Part shown: positions 1 to 11,020 of the stretch, piece by piece
How positions within the stretch are numbered: the stretch's first letter is position 1
Layout: every line of letters begins with the position of its first letter
Origin: Gymnothorax reevesii
Lineage: Eukaryota; Chordata; Actinopteri; Anguilliformes; Muraenidae
Reading direction: 5' to 3'
DNA length: 64,000 bases
Assembly (NCBI GenBank): GCA_029721435.1
Contig: CM056584.1
Coordinates: forward strand, 8,452,395-8,516,394
Made by a program: the position numbers and the translations under genes
The notes under the pieces: model-generated
What the model saw: only the letters and a program-made list of their open reading frames with translations
Database searches by the model: none
What the model was told of the DNA's origin: nothing

Positions 1-161
1 TAATGTTCAAATGCTAATGCTAACATGCTAATGCTAGCGATCTAATGTGAGTGCTAATATCTGGTCATTTTCATACTGTACGTGTCCTCTATGATGTTAA
101 TAAAAGATCAGATGGCATTTCAGCTTAACCCTGCTTGTGTAAAATGGAAATTTAGTGACGT

Positions 162-322
162 TAATGTTTGAATGCTAATGCTAACATGCTAATGCTAGCG
201 ATCTAATGTGAGTGCTAATATCTGGTCATTTTCATACTATACGTGTCCTCTATGATGTTAATAGGAAATCAGATGGCATTTCAGCTTAACCCTTCTTGTA
301 TAATAAAAAAATTGAGTAATGT
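162..322 (+). repeat. Representative 161-bp monomer
   Basis: Using taatgttt as position 1, the monomer has these parts. The head, at about positions 11-38, holds two 14-bp units, atgctaatgctaac and atgctaatgctagc. A GATC follows near 39-42. A conserved core tctggtcattttcat lies near 60-74. A CpG-containing gtacgtg lies near 78-84 and cctctatgat near 86-95. A highly variable block at 96-108 reads ttaataggagatc, gggagtatgggatc or ttagtatgagatc. Next comes agatggcattt, then a second variable block at about 120-148 (cagcttaac or ctccttcac, followed by several A-rich forms). The tail is attgagtgacgt. Most monomers carry two GATC sites and a GCTAGC hexamer. G+C is about 37%. Length is close to one nucleosome repeat, as in many satellites; nucleosome phasing is not shown by the sequence itself. 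Confidence 0.95.
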
Positions 323-2699
323 AAATGTTTCACTGCTAATGCTAACATGCTAATGCTAGCGATCTAATGTGATTTCAAATATCTGGTCATTTTCATACTA
401 TACGTGTCCTCCATGATGTTAGTATGAGATCAGATGGCATTTCAGCTTAACACTTCTTGTGTAAAATGGAAATTGAGTGACATAAATGTTTTAATGCTAA
501 TGCTAACATGCTAATGCTAGCGATCTAATGTGAGTGCTAATATCTGGTCATTTTCATCCTGTACGTGTCCTCTATGATGGGAGTATGGGATCAGATGGCA
601 TTTCAGCTTAACCCTGCTTGTGTAAAATGGAAATTGAGTGACGTTAATGTTTGAATGCTAATGCTAACATGCTAATGCTAGCGATCTAATCTGAGTGCTA
701 ATATCTGGTCATTTTCATACTGTACGTGTCCTCTATGATGTTAATAGGAGATCAGATGCCATTTCAGCTTAACCCTTCTTGTATAATAAAAAAATTGAGT
801 AATGTTCATGTTTAAATGCTAATGCTGACATGCTAATGCTAGAGATCTAATGTCAGTTCTAATATCTGGTCATTTCCATACTCTACCTGTCCTCTATGAT
901 GTTAATAGGAGATCAGATGGCTTTTCAGCTTAACCCTTCTTGTGTAAAATGGACTTTGAGTGACATTAATGTTTTAATACTAATGCTAACATGCTAATGC
1001 TAGCGATCTAATGTGAGTGCAAATATCTGGTCATTTTCATACTGTACGTGTCCTCTATGATGGGAGTATGGGATCAGATGGCATTTCAGCTTAACCCTGC
1101 TTGTGTAAAATGGAAATTGAGTGAAGTTAATGTTTGAATACTAATGCTAACATGATAATGCTAGCAATCTAATGTGAGTGCTAATATCTGGTCATGTTCA
1201 TACTGTACGTGTCCTCTATGATGGGGGTATGGGATCAGATGGCATTTCAGCTTAACCCTGCTTGTGTAAAATAGAAATTGAGTGACGTTAATGTTTGAAT
1301 GCTAATGCTTACATGCTAATGCTAGCGATCTAATGTGAGTTCTAATATCTGGTCATTTTCATACCATACGTGTCCTCTATGATGTTAATAGGAGATCAGA
1401 TGGCATTTCAGCTTAACCCTGCTTGTGTACAATGGAAATTTAGTGACGTTAATGTTTGAATGCTAATGCTAACATGCTAATTCTAGCGATCTAATGTGAG
1501 TGCTAATATCTGGTCATTTTCATACTACACGTGTCCTCTATGATATTAATAGGAGATCAGATGGCATTTCAGCTTAACCCTTCTTGTTTAAAATGGAAAT
1601 TGAGTGATGTTAATGTTTAAATGCTAATGCTAACATGCTAATGCTAGCGCTCTAATGTGAGTGCTAATATGTGGTCATTTTCATACTGTACGTGTCCTCT
1701 ATGATGGGAATATGGGATCAGATGGCATTTCAGCTTAACCCTGTTTGTGTAAAATGGAAATTGAGTGACGTTAATGTTTAAATGCTAATGCTAACATGCA
1801 AATGCTAGCGATCTAATGTGAGTGCTAATATCTGGTCATTTTCATACTGTACGTGTCCTCTATGATGTTAATAGGAGATCAGATGCCATTTCAGCTTAAC
1901 CCTTCTTGTATAATAAAAAAATTGAGTAATGTTAATGTTTAAATGCTTATGCTAACATGCTAATGCTAGAGATCTAATGTCAGTTCTAATATCTGGTCAT
2001 TTCCATACTCTACCTGTCCTCTATGATGTTAATAGGAGATCAGATGGCATTTCAGCTTAACCCTGCTTGTGTAAAATGGAAATTTAGTGACGTTAATGTT
2101 TGAATGCTAATGCTAACATGCTAATGCTAGCGATCTAATGTGAGTGCTAATATCTGGTCATTTTCATACTATACGTGTCCTCTATGATGTTAATAGGAAA
2201 TCAGATGGCATTTCAGCTTAACCCTTCTTGTATAATAAAAAAATTGAGTAATGTAAATGTTTCAATGCTAATGCTAACATGCCAATGCTAGCGATCTAAT
2301 GTGATTTCAAATATCTGGTCATTTTCATACTATACGTGTCCTCTATGATGTAAGTATGAGATCAGATGGCATTTCAGCTGAACACTTCTTGTGTAAAATG
2401 GAAATTGAGTGACATAAATGTTTTAATGCTAATGCTAACATGCTAATGCTAGCGATCTAATGTGAGTGCTAATATCTGGTCATTTTCATCCTGTACGTGT
2501 CCTCTATGATGGGAGTATGGGATCAGATGGCATTTCAGCTTAACCCTGCTTGTGTAAAATGGAAATTGAGTGACGTTAATGTTTGAATGCTAATGCTAAC
2601 ATGCTAATGCTAGCGATCTAATGTGAGTGCTAATATCTGGTCATTTTCATACTGTACGTGTCCTCTATGATGTTAATAGGAGATCAGATGCCATTTCAG

Positions 2700-4540
2700 C
2701 TTAACCCTTCTTGTATAATAAAAAAATTGAGTAATGTTAATGTTTAAATGCTGATGCTGACATGCTAATGCTAGCAATCTAATGTGAGTGCTAATATCTG
2801 GTCATTTTCATACTGTACGTGTCCTCTATGATGGGAGTATGGGATCAGATGGCATTTCAGCTTAACCCTGCTTGTGTAAAATGGAAATTGAGTGACGTTA
2901 ATGTTTGAATGCTAATGCAAACATGCTAATGCTAGCTATCTAATGTGAGTTCTAATATCTGGTCATTTTCATACTATACGTGTCCTCTTTGATGTTAATA
3001 GGAGATCAGATGGCATTTCAGCTTAACCCTTCTTGTTTAAAATGGAAATTGAGTGATTTCAATGTTTAAATGCTAATGCTAACATGCTTAAGCTAGCGAT
3101 CTAATGTGAGTGCTAATACCTGGTCATTTTCATACTGTACGTGTCCTCTATGATGAGAATATGGGATCAGATGGCATTTCAGCTTAACCCTTCTTGTGTA
3201 AAATGGAAATTGAGTGACATTAATGTTTTAATACTAATGCTAACATGCTAATGCTAGCAATCTAATGTGAGTGCTAATATCTGGTCATTTTCATACTATA
3301 CATGTCCTCTTTGATGTTAATAGGAGATCAGATGGCATTTCAGCTTTACCCTTCTTGTATAATAAAAAAATTGAGTAATGTTAATGTTTAAATGCTAAAG
3401 CTAACATGCTTATGCTAGCGATCTAATGTGAGTTCTAATATCTGGTCATTTTCATACTGTACGTGTCCTCTATGATGTTAATAGGAGATCAGATGGCATT
3501 TCAGCTTAACCCTTCTTGTGTAAAATAGAAATTGAGTGACGTTAATGTTTGAATGCTAATGCTAACATGCTAATGCTAACGATCTAATGTGAGTGCTAAT
3601 ATCTGGTCATTTTCATCCTGTAAGTGTCCTCTATGATGTTAGTATGAGATCAGATGGCATTTCTCCTTCACCCTTCTTGTATTATAAGCAAATTGGGTAA
3701 TGTTAATGTTTCAATGCTAATGCTAACATGCTGATGCTAACATGCTAATGCTAGCAATCTAATGTGAGTGCTAATACCTGGTCATTTTCATACTGTACAT
3801 GTCTTCTATGATGGGAGTATGGGATCAGATGGCATTTCAGCTTAACCCTGCTTGTGTAAAATGGAAATTGAGTGACGTTAATGTTTGAATGCTAATGCTA
3901 ACATGCTAATGCTAGCGATCTAATGTGAGTGCTAATATCTGGTCATTTTTATACTATACGTGTCCTCTATGATGTTAATAGGAGATCAGATGGCATTTCA
4001 GCTTAACCCTTCTTGTGTAAAATGGAAATTGAGTAATGTTAATGTTTAAATGCTAATGCTAACATGCTGATGCTAGCGCTCTAATGTGAGTGCTAATATC
4101 TGGTCATTTTCATACTGTACGTGTCCTCTATGATGGGAATGTGGGATCAGATGGCATTTCAGCATAACCCTGTTTGTGTAAAATGGAAATTGAGTGACGT
4201 TAATGTTTAAATGCTAATGCTAACATGCTAATGCTAGCGATCTAATGTGAGTGCTAATATCTGGTCATTTTCATACTGTACGTGTCCTCTATGATGTTAG
4301 TATGAGATCAGATGGCATTTCTCCTTCACCCTTCTTGTATTATAAGCAAATTGAGCAATGTTAATGTTTCGATGCTAATGCTAACATGCTGATGCTAACA
4401 TGCTAATGCTAGCAATCTAATGTGAGTGCTAATATCTGGTCATTTTCATACTGTACGTGTCCTCTATGATGGGAGTATGGGATCAGATGGCATTTCAGCT
4501 TAACCCTGCTTGTGTAAAATGGAAATTGAGTGACGTTAAT
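2700..4540 (+). repeat. Segment of the 46-monomer HOR family embedded in domain 1
   Basis: Monomers starting at 2738 to 4362 follow the same order as those at 15877 to 17501, with constant offset 13139. Diagnostic variants in order: gctgatgctgac, gcaaacatg with gctatc, gcttaagc, tactaatg, aaagctaac with gcttatgc, gctaacgatc with gtaagtg, a long monomer, tttttatac, gctgatgctagcgctc, a plain monomer, and a long monomer. These variants are absent from the neighbouring domain 1 copies. The left junction lies near 2.70-2.75 kb and the right junction near 4.3-4.6 kb. The last long monomer resembles 12.89-13.1 kb more than 17.5 kb (gagcaatg, and ctctatgatg not ctccatgatg), so the segment may itself be a composite. 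It probably arrived by unequal exchange or conversion between the two HOR families. Confidence 0.82.
3704..3878 (+). repeat. First 175-bp monomer, with three 14-bp head units
   Basis: This monomer is 14 bp longer than its neighbours because an extra unit atgctgatgctaac sits between the two usual head units. The same middle unit marks all 56 long monomers. Approximate positions of the extra unit (kb): 3.73, 4.39, 11.49, 12.46, 12.96, 13.94, 14.60, 16.87, 17.53, 19.47, 21.26, 21.92, 24.35, 25.01, 26.95, 28.74, 29.39, 30.69, 32.80, 33.78, 34.76, 35.26, 36.24, 36.90, 39.17, 39.83, 41.29, 42.27, 42.93, 43.91, 44.09, 45.07, 45.72, 47.51, 47.69, 48.66, 49.32, 51.10, 51.28, 51.93, 52.75, 52.93, 54.71, 54.89, 55.22, 55.88, 57.67, 57.85, 58.50, 59.47, 59.66, 60.31, 61.28, 61.46, 63.25, 63.43. 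Only three differ in the middle unit (gctgatgctcac near 52.93 kb; gctgatacgaac near 59.47 and 61.28 kb). The shared ctgatg substitution argues for a single origin. None occurs in the 3703-bp HOR at 5986-9688. Confidence 0.93.
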
Positions 4541-5985
4541 GTTTGAATGCTAATGCTAACATGCTAATTCTAGCGATCTAATGTGAGTGCTAATATCTGG
4601 TCATTTTCATACTACACGTGTCCTCTATGATATTAATAGGAGATCAGATGGCATTTCAGCTTCACCCTTCTTGTTTAAAATGGAAATTGAGTGATGTTAA
4701 TGTTTAAATGCTAATGCTAACATGCTAATGCTAGCGCTCTAATGTGAGTGCTAATATGTGGTCATTTTCATACTGTACGTGTCCTCTATGATGGGAATAT
4801 GGGATCAGATGGCATTTCAGCTTAACCCTGTTTGTGTAAAATGGAAATTGAGTGAGGTTAATGTTTAAATGCTAATGCTAACATGCAAATGCTAGCGATC
4901 TAATGTGAGTGCTAATATCTGGTCATTTTCATACTGTACGTGTCCTCTATGATGTTAATAGGAGATCAGATGCCATTTCAGCTTAACCCTTCTTGTATAA
5001 TAAAAAAATTGAGTAATGTTAATGTTTAAATGCTTATGCTAACATGCTAATGCTAGAGATCTAATGTCAGTTCTAATATCTGGTCATTTCCATACTCTAC
5101 CTGTCCTCTATGATGTTAATAGGAGATCAGATGGCATTTCAGCTTAACCCTGCTTGAGTAAAATGGAAATTTAGTGACGTTAATGTTTGAATGCTAATGC
5201 TAACATGCTAATGCTAGCGATCTAATGTGAGTGCTAATATCTGGTCATTTTCATACTATACGTGTCCTCGATGATGTTAATAGGAAATCAGATGGCATTT
5301 CAGCTTAACCCTTCTTGTATAATAAAAAAATTGAGTAATGTAAATGTTTCAATGCTAATGCTAACATGCCAATGCTAGCGATCTAATGTGATTTCAAATA
5401 TCTGGTCATTTTCATACTATACGTGTCCTCTATGATGTTAGTATGAGATCAGATGGCATTTCAGCTGAACACTTCTTGTGTAAAATGGAAATTGAGTGAC
5501 ATAAATGTTTTAATGCTAATGCTAACATGCTAATGCTAGCGATCTAATGTGAGTGCTAATATCTGGTCATTTTCATCCTGTACGTGTCCTCTATGATGGG
5601 AGTATGGGATCAGATGGCATTTCAGCTTAACCCTGCTTGTGTAAAATGGAAATTGAGTGACGTTAATGTTTGAATGCTAATGCTAACATGCTAATGCTAG
5701 TGATCTAATGTGAGTGCTAATATCTGGTCATTTTCATACTACACGTGTCCTCTATGATGTTAATAGGAGATCAGATGGCATTTCAGCTTAACCCTTCTTG
5801 TTTAAAATGGAAATTGAGTGATGTTAATGTTTAAATGCTAATGCTAACATGCTAATTCTAGCGGTCTAATGTGAGTGCTAATATGTGGTCATTTTCATAC
5901 TGTACGTGTCCTCTATGATGGGAATATGGGATCAGATGGCATTTCAGCTTAACCCTGTTTGTGTAAAATGGAAATTGAGTGACGT

Positions 5986-8900
5986 TAATGTTCAAATGCT
6001 AATGCTAACATGCTAATGCTAGCGATCTAATGTGAGTGCTAATATCTGGTCATTTTCATACTGTACGTGTCCTCTATGATGTTAATAAAAGATCAGATGG
6101 CATTTCAGCTAAACCCTGCTTGTGTAAAATGGAAATTTAGTGACGTTAATGTTTGAATGCTAATGCTAACATGCTAATGCTAGCGATCTAATGTGAGTGC
6201 TAATATCTGGTCATTTTCATACTATACGTGTCCTCTATGATGTTAATAGGAAATCAGATGGCATTTCAGCTTAACCCTTCTTGTATAATAAAAAAATTGA
6301 GTAATGTAAATGTTTCACTGCTAATGCTAACATGCTAATGCTAGCGATCTAATGTGATTTCAAATATCTGGTCATTTTCATACTATACGTGTCCTCCATG
6401 ATGTTAGTATGAGATCAGATGGCATTTCAGCTTAACACTTCTTGTGTAAAATGGAAATTGAGTGACATAAATGTTTTAATGCTAATGCTAACATGCTAAT
6501 GCTAGCGATCTAATGTGAGTGCTAATATCTGGTCATTTTCATCCTGTACGTGTCCTCTATGATGGGAGTATGGGATCAGATGGCATTTCAGCTTAACCCT
6601 GCTTGTGTAAAATGGAAATTGAGTGACGTTAATGTTTGAATGCTAATGCTAACATGCTAATGCTAGCGATCTAATCTGAGTGCTAATATCTGGTCATTTT
6701 CATACTGTACGTGTCCTCTATGATGTTAATAGGAGATCAGATGCCATTTCAGCTTAACCCTTCTTGTATAATAAAAAAATTGAGTAATGTTCATGTTTAA
6801 ATGCTAATGCTGACATGCTAATGCTAGAGATCTAATGTCAGTTCTAATATCTGGTCATTTCCATACTCTACCTGTCCTCTATGATGTTAATAGGAGATCA
6901 GATGGCTTTTCAGCTTAACCCTTCTTGTGTAAAATGGACTTTGAGTGACATTAATGTTTTAATACTAATGCTAACATGCTAATGCTAGCGATCTAATGTG
7001 AGTGCAAATATCTGGTCATTTTCATACTGTACGTGTCCTCTATGATGGGAGTATGGGATCAGATGGCATTTCAGCTTAACCCTGCTTGTGTAAAATGGAA
7101 ATTGAGTGAAGTTAATGTTTGAATACTAATGCTAACATGATAATGCTAGCAATCTAATGTGAGTGCTAATATCTGGTCATGTTCATACTGTACGTGTCCT
7201 CTATGATGGGGGTATGTGATCAGATGGCATTTCAGTTTAACCCTGCTTGTGTAAAATTGAAATTGAGTGACGTTAATGTTTGAATGCTAATGCTTACATG
7301 CTAATGCTAGCGATCTAATGTGAGTTCTAATATCTGGTCATTTTCATACCATACGTGTCCTCTATGATGTTAATAGGAGATCAGATGGCATTTCAGCTTA
7401 ACCCTGCTTGTGTACAATGGAAATTTAGTGACGTTAATGTTTGAATGCTAATGCTAACATGCTAATTCTAGCGATCTAATGTGAGTGCTAATATCTGGTC
7501 ATTTTCATACAACACGTGTCCTCTATGATATTAATAGGAGATCAGATGGCATTTCAGCTTAACCCTTCTTGTTTAAAATGGAAATTGAGTGATGTTAATG
7601 TTTAAATGCTAATGCTAACATGCTAATGCTAGCGCTCTAATGTGAGTGCTAATATGTGGTCATTTTCATACTGTACGTGTCCTCTATGATGGGAATATGG
7701 GATCAGATGGCATTTCAGCTTAACCCTGTTTGTGTAAAATGGAAATTGAGTGACGTTAATGTTTAAATGCTAATGCTAACATGCAAATGCTAGCGATCTA
7801 ATGTGAGTGCTAATATCTGGTCATTTTCATACTGTACGTGTCCTCTATGATGTTAATAGGAGATCAGATGCCATTTCAGCTTAACCCTTCTTGTATAATA
7901 AAAAAATTGAGTAATGTTAATGTTTAAATGCTTATGCTAACATGCTAATGCTAGAGATCTAATGTCAGTTCTAATATCTGGTCATTTCCATACTCTACCT
8001 GTCCTCTATGATGTTAATAGGAGATCAGATGGCATTTCAGCTTAACCCTGCTTGTGTAAAATGGAAATTTAGTGACGTTAATGTTTGAATGCTAATGCTA
8101 ACATGCTAATGCTAGCGATCTAATGTGAGTGCTAATATCTGGTCATTTTCATACTATACGTGTCCTCTATGATGTTAATAGGAAATCAGATGGCATTTCA
8201 GCTTAACCCTTCTTGTATAATAAAAAAATTGAGTAATGTAAATGTTTCAATGCTAATGCTAACATGCCAATGCTAGCGATCTAATGTGATTTCAAATATC
8301 TGGTCATTTTCATACTATACGTGTCCTCTATGATGTAAGTATGAGATCAGATGGCATTTCAGCTGAACACTTCTTGTGTAAAATGGAAATTGAGTGACAT
8401 AAATGTTTTAATGCTAATGCTAACATGCTAATGCTAGCGATCTAATGTGAGTGCTAATATCTGGTCATTTTCATCCTGTACGTGTCCTCTATGATGGGAG
8501 TATGGGATCAGATGGCATTTCAGCTTAACCCTGCTTGTGTAAAATGGAAATTGAGTGACGTTAATGTTTGAATGCTAATGCTAACATGCTAATGCTAGCG
8601 ATCTAATGTGAGTGCTAATATCTGGTCATTTTCATACTGTACGTGTCCTCTATGATGTTAATAGGAGATCAGATGCCATTTCAGCTTAACCCTTCTTGTA
8701 TAATAAAAAAATTGAGTAATGTTAATGTTTAAATGCTTATGCTAACATGCTAATGCTAGAGATCTAATGTCAGTTCTAATATCTGGTCATTTCCATACTC
8801 TACCTGTCCTCTATGATGTTAATAGGAGATCAGATGGCATTTCAGCTTAACCCTGCTTGTGTAAAATGGAAATTTAGTGACGTTAATGTTTGAATGCTAA

Positions 8901-9688
8901 TGCTAACATGCTAATGCTAGCGATCTAATGTGAGTGCTAATATCTGGTCATTTTCATACTATACGTGTCCTCTATGATGTTAATAGGAAATCAGATGGCA
9001 TTTCAGCTTAACCCTTCTTGTATAATAAAAAAATTGAGTAATGTAAATGTTTCAATGCTAATGCTAACATGCCAATGCTAGCGATCTAATGTGATTTCAA
9101 ATATCTGGTCATTTTCATACTATACGTGTCCTCTATGATGTAAGTATGAGATCAGATGGCATTTCAGCTGAACACTTCTTGTGTAAAATGGAAATTGAGT
9201 GACATAAATGTTTTAATGCTAATGCTAACATGCTAATGCTAGCGATCTAATGTGAGTGCTAATATCTGGTCATTTTCATCCTGTACGTGTCCTCTATGAT
9301 GGGAGTATGGGATCAGATGGCATTTCAGCTTAACCCTGCTTGTGTAAAATGGAAATTGAGTGACGTTAATGTTTGAATGCTAATGCTAACATGCTAATGC
9401 TAGCGATCTAATGTGAGTGCTAATATCTGGTCATTTTCATACTACACGTGTCCTCTATGATGTTAATAGGAGATCAGATGGCATTTCAGCTTAACCCTTC
9501 TTGTTTAAAATGGAAATTGAGTGATGTTAATGTTTAAATGCTAATGCTAACATGCTAATTCTAGCGGTCTAATGTGAGTGCTAATATGTGGTCATTTTCA
9601 TACTGTACGTGTCCTCTATGATGGGAATATGGGATCAGATGGCATTTCAGCTTAACCCTGTTTGTGTAAAATGGAAATTGAGTGACGT
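5986..9688 (+). repeat. 23-monomer HOR unit (3703 bp), all monomers 161 bp
   Basis: The unit starts with the ttcaaatg / ttaataaaagatc monomer and restarts at 9689 with the closely related ttaattaaagatc monomer. Its length of 3703 is exactly 23x161, so it contains no long monomer and no net indel. It matches the outer parts of the 5985-bp unit and lacks the embedded segment. It contains a five-monomer internal tandem duplication at about 7.8-9.4 kb, and ends with the gctaattctagcggtc monomer at 9528, as the previous unit does at 5825. Confidence 0.88.
7800..9410 (+). repeat. Five-monomer internal tandem duplication (805-bp offset)
   Basis: Monomers starting at 7918, 8079, 8240, 8401 and 8562 are repeated in the same order at 8723, 8884, 9045, 9206 and 9367, with offset 805 (5x161). 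Shared variants include gcttatgc with tagagatc, gccaatgc with tgatttcaaat, gatgtaagtatgag with cagctgaac, and catcctgtacg. The two copies look essentially identical until the fifth monomer. There the second copy switches to tactacacg and ttcttgttta while the first has atgccattt and ataataaaa. Edges are approximate because flanking monomers are also similar. The single-copy state is seen at 1933-2577. Confidence 0.85.
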
Positions 9689-11020
9689 TAATGTTTAAAT
9701 GCTAATGCTAACATGCTAATGCTAGCGATCTAATGTGAGTGCTAATATCTGGTCATTTTCATACTGTACGTGTCCTCTATGATGTTAATTAAAGATCAGA
9801 TGGCATTTCAGCTAAACCCTGCTTGTGTAAAATGGAAATTTAGTGACGTTAATGTTTGAATGCTAATGCTAACATGCTAATGCTAGCGATCTAATGTGAG
9901 TGCTAATATCTGTTCATTTTCATACTATACGTGTCCTCTATGATGTTAATAGGAAATCAGATGGCATTTCAGCTTAACCCTTCTTGTATAATAAAAAAAT
10001 TGAGTAATGTAAATGTTTCACTGCTAATACTAACATGCTAATGCTAGCGATCTAATGTGATTTCAAATATCTGGTCATTTTCATACTATACGTGTCCTCC
10101 ATGATGTTAGTATGAGATCAGATGGCATTTCAGCTTAACACTTCTTGTGTAAAATGGAAATTGAGTGACATAAATGTTTTAATGCTAATGCTAACATGCT
10201 AATGCTAGCGATCTAATGTGAGTGCTAATATCTGGTCATTTTCATCCTGTACGTGTCCTCTATGATGGGAGTATGGGATCAGATGGCATTTCAGCTTAAC
10301 CCTGCTTGTGTAAAATGGACATTGAGTGACGTTAATGTTTGAATGCTAATGCTAACATGCTAATGCTAGCGATCTAATCTGAGTGCTAATATCTGGTCAT
10401 TTTCATACTGTACGTGTCCTCTATGATGTTAATAGGAGATCAGATGCCATTTCAGCTTAACCCTTCTTGTATAATAAAAAAATTGAGTAATGTTCATGTT
10501 TAAATGCTAATGCTGACATGCTAATGCTAGAGATCTAATGTCAGTTCTAATATCTGGTCATTTCCATACTCTACCTGTCCTCTATGATGTTAATAGGAGA
10601 TCAGATGGCTTTTCAGCTTAACCCTTCTTGTGTAAAATGGACTTTGAGTGACATTAATGTTTTAATACTAATGCTAACATGCTAATGCTAGCGATCTAAT
10701 GTGAGTGCAAATATCTGGTCATTTTCATACTGTACGTGTCCTCTATGATGGGAGTATGGGATCAGATGGCATTTCAGCTTAACCCTGCTTGTGTAAAATG
10801 GAAATTGAGTGAAGTTAATGTTTGAATACTAATGCTAACATGATAATGCTAGCAATCTAATGTGAGTGCTAATATCTGGTCATGTTCATACTGTACGTGT
10901 CCTCTATGATGGGGGTATGGGATCAGATGGCATTTCAGCTTAACCCTGCTTGTGTAAAATAGAAATTGAGTGACGTTAATGTTTGAATGCTAATGCTTAC
11001 ATGCTAATGCTAGCGATCTA
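9689..11020 (+). repeat. Truncated third copy of the domain 1 HOR
   Basis: Monomers at 9689, 9850, 10011, 10172, 10333, 10494, 10655 and 10816 follow the order of 5986-7273 at offset 3703, with small differences such as ttaattaaagatc, tgttcattt near 9912 and ctaatact near 10025. Within the next monomer (10977, with gcttacatg) the match fails. After about 11.02 kb the sequence reads tactgtacgtgtccgct, then ttagtatgagatc with ctccttcac, where the other copies have taccatacg and ttaatagg. This is the boundary between domain 1 and the rest of the array. Confidence 0.84.

Larger units (their letters stand above)
1..5985 (+). repeat. 37-monomer HOR unit (5985 bp)
   Basis: The run starting at position 1 (variants ttcaaatg and ttaataaaagatc) restarts at 5986 with the same variants in the same order, giving a 5985-bp unit: 37 monomers, two of them long (37x161 + 28). 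The first dozen monomers (1-1932) match 5986-7917 monomer for monomer with few differences; for example tatgggatc near 1228 reads tatgtgatc near 7213. The unit is 14 monomers (2282 bp) longer than the 23-monomer version that follows. The extra length is accounted for by the segment at about 2.7-4.5 kb plus an internal duplication: 1450-2620 resembles 4537-5707 at offset 3087. The left edge is cut by the window, so this copy may begin further upstream. Confidence 0.87.
1..11020 (+). repeat. Array domain 1, with private monomer variants
   Basis: This stretch is set apart by monomer types I do not see after about 10.7 kb. Type one has tagagatc, cagttc and ccatactctacctg, at monomer starts 806, 1933, 5020, 6791, 7918, 8723 and 10494. 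Type two has tgatttcaaat, at 323, 2255, 5342, 6308, 8240, 9045 and 10011. Type three has catcctgtacgtg, at 484, 2416, 5503, 6469, 8401, 9206 and 10172. The types recur in fixed order (two, then three, with type one near), which defines the HORs listed separately. The right edge lies inside the monomer starting at 10977, where similarity to the other copies stops near 11.02 kb. Long 175-bp monomers appear only in the inserted segment at 2.7-4.5 kb. Confidence 0.88.

Noticed and set aside
3280..3440. Poly-A-like ataataaaaaaatt runs as retroposon tails
   Set aside because: They sit at a fixed position in the monomer (about 138-151) in one monomer class and are base substitutions of gtgtaaaatggaaatt with the same length, not insertions.
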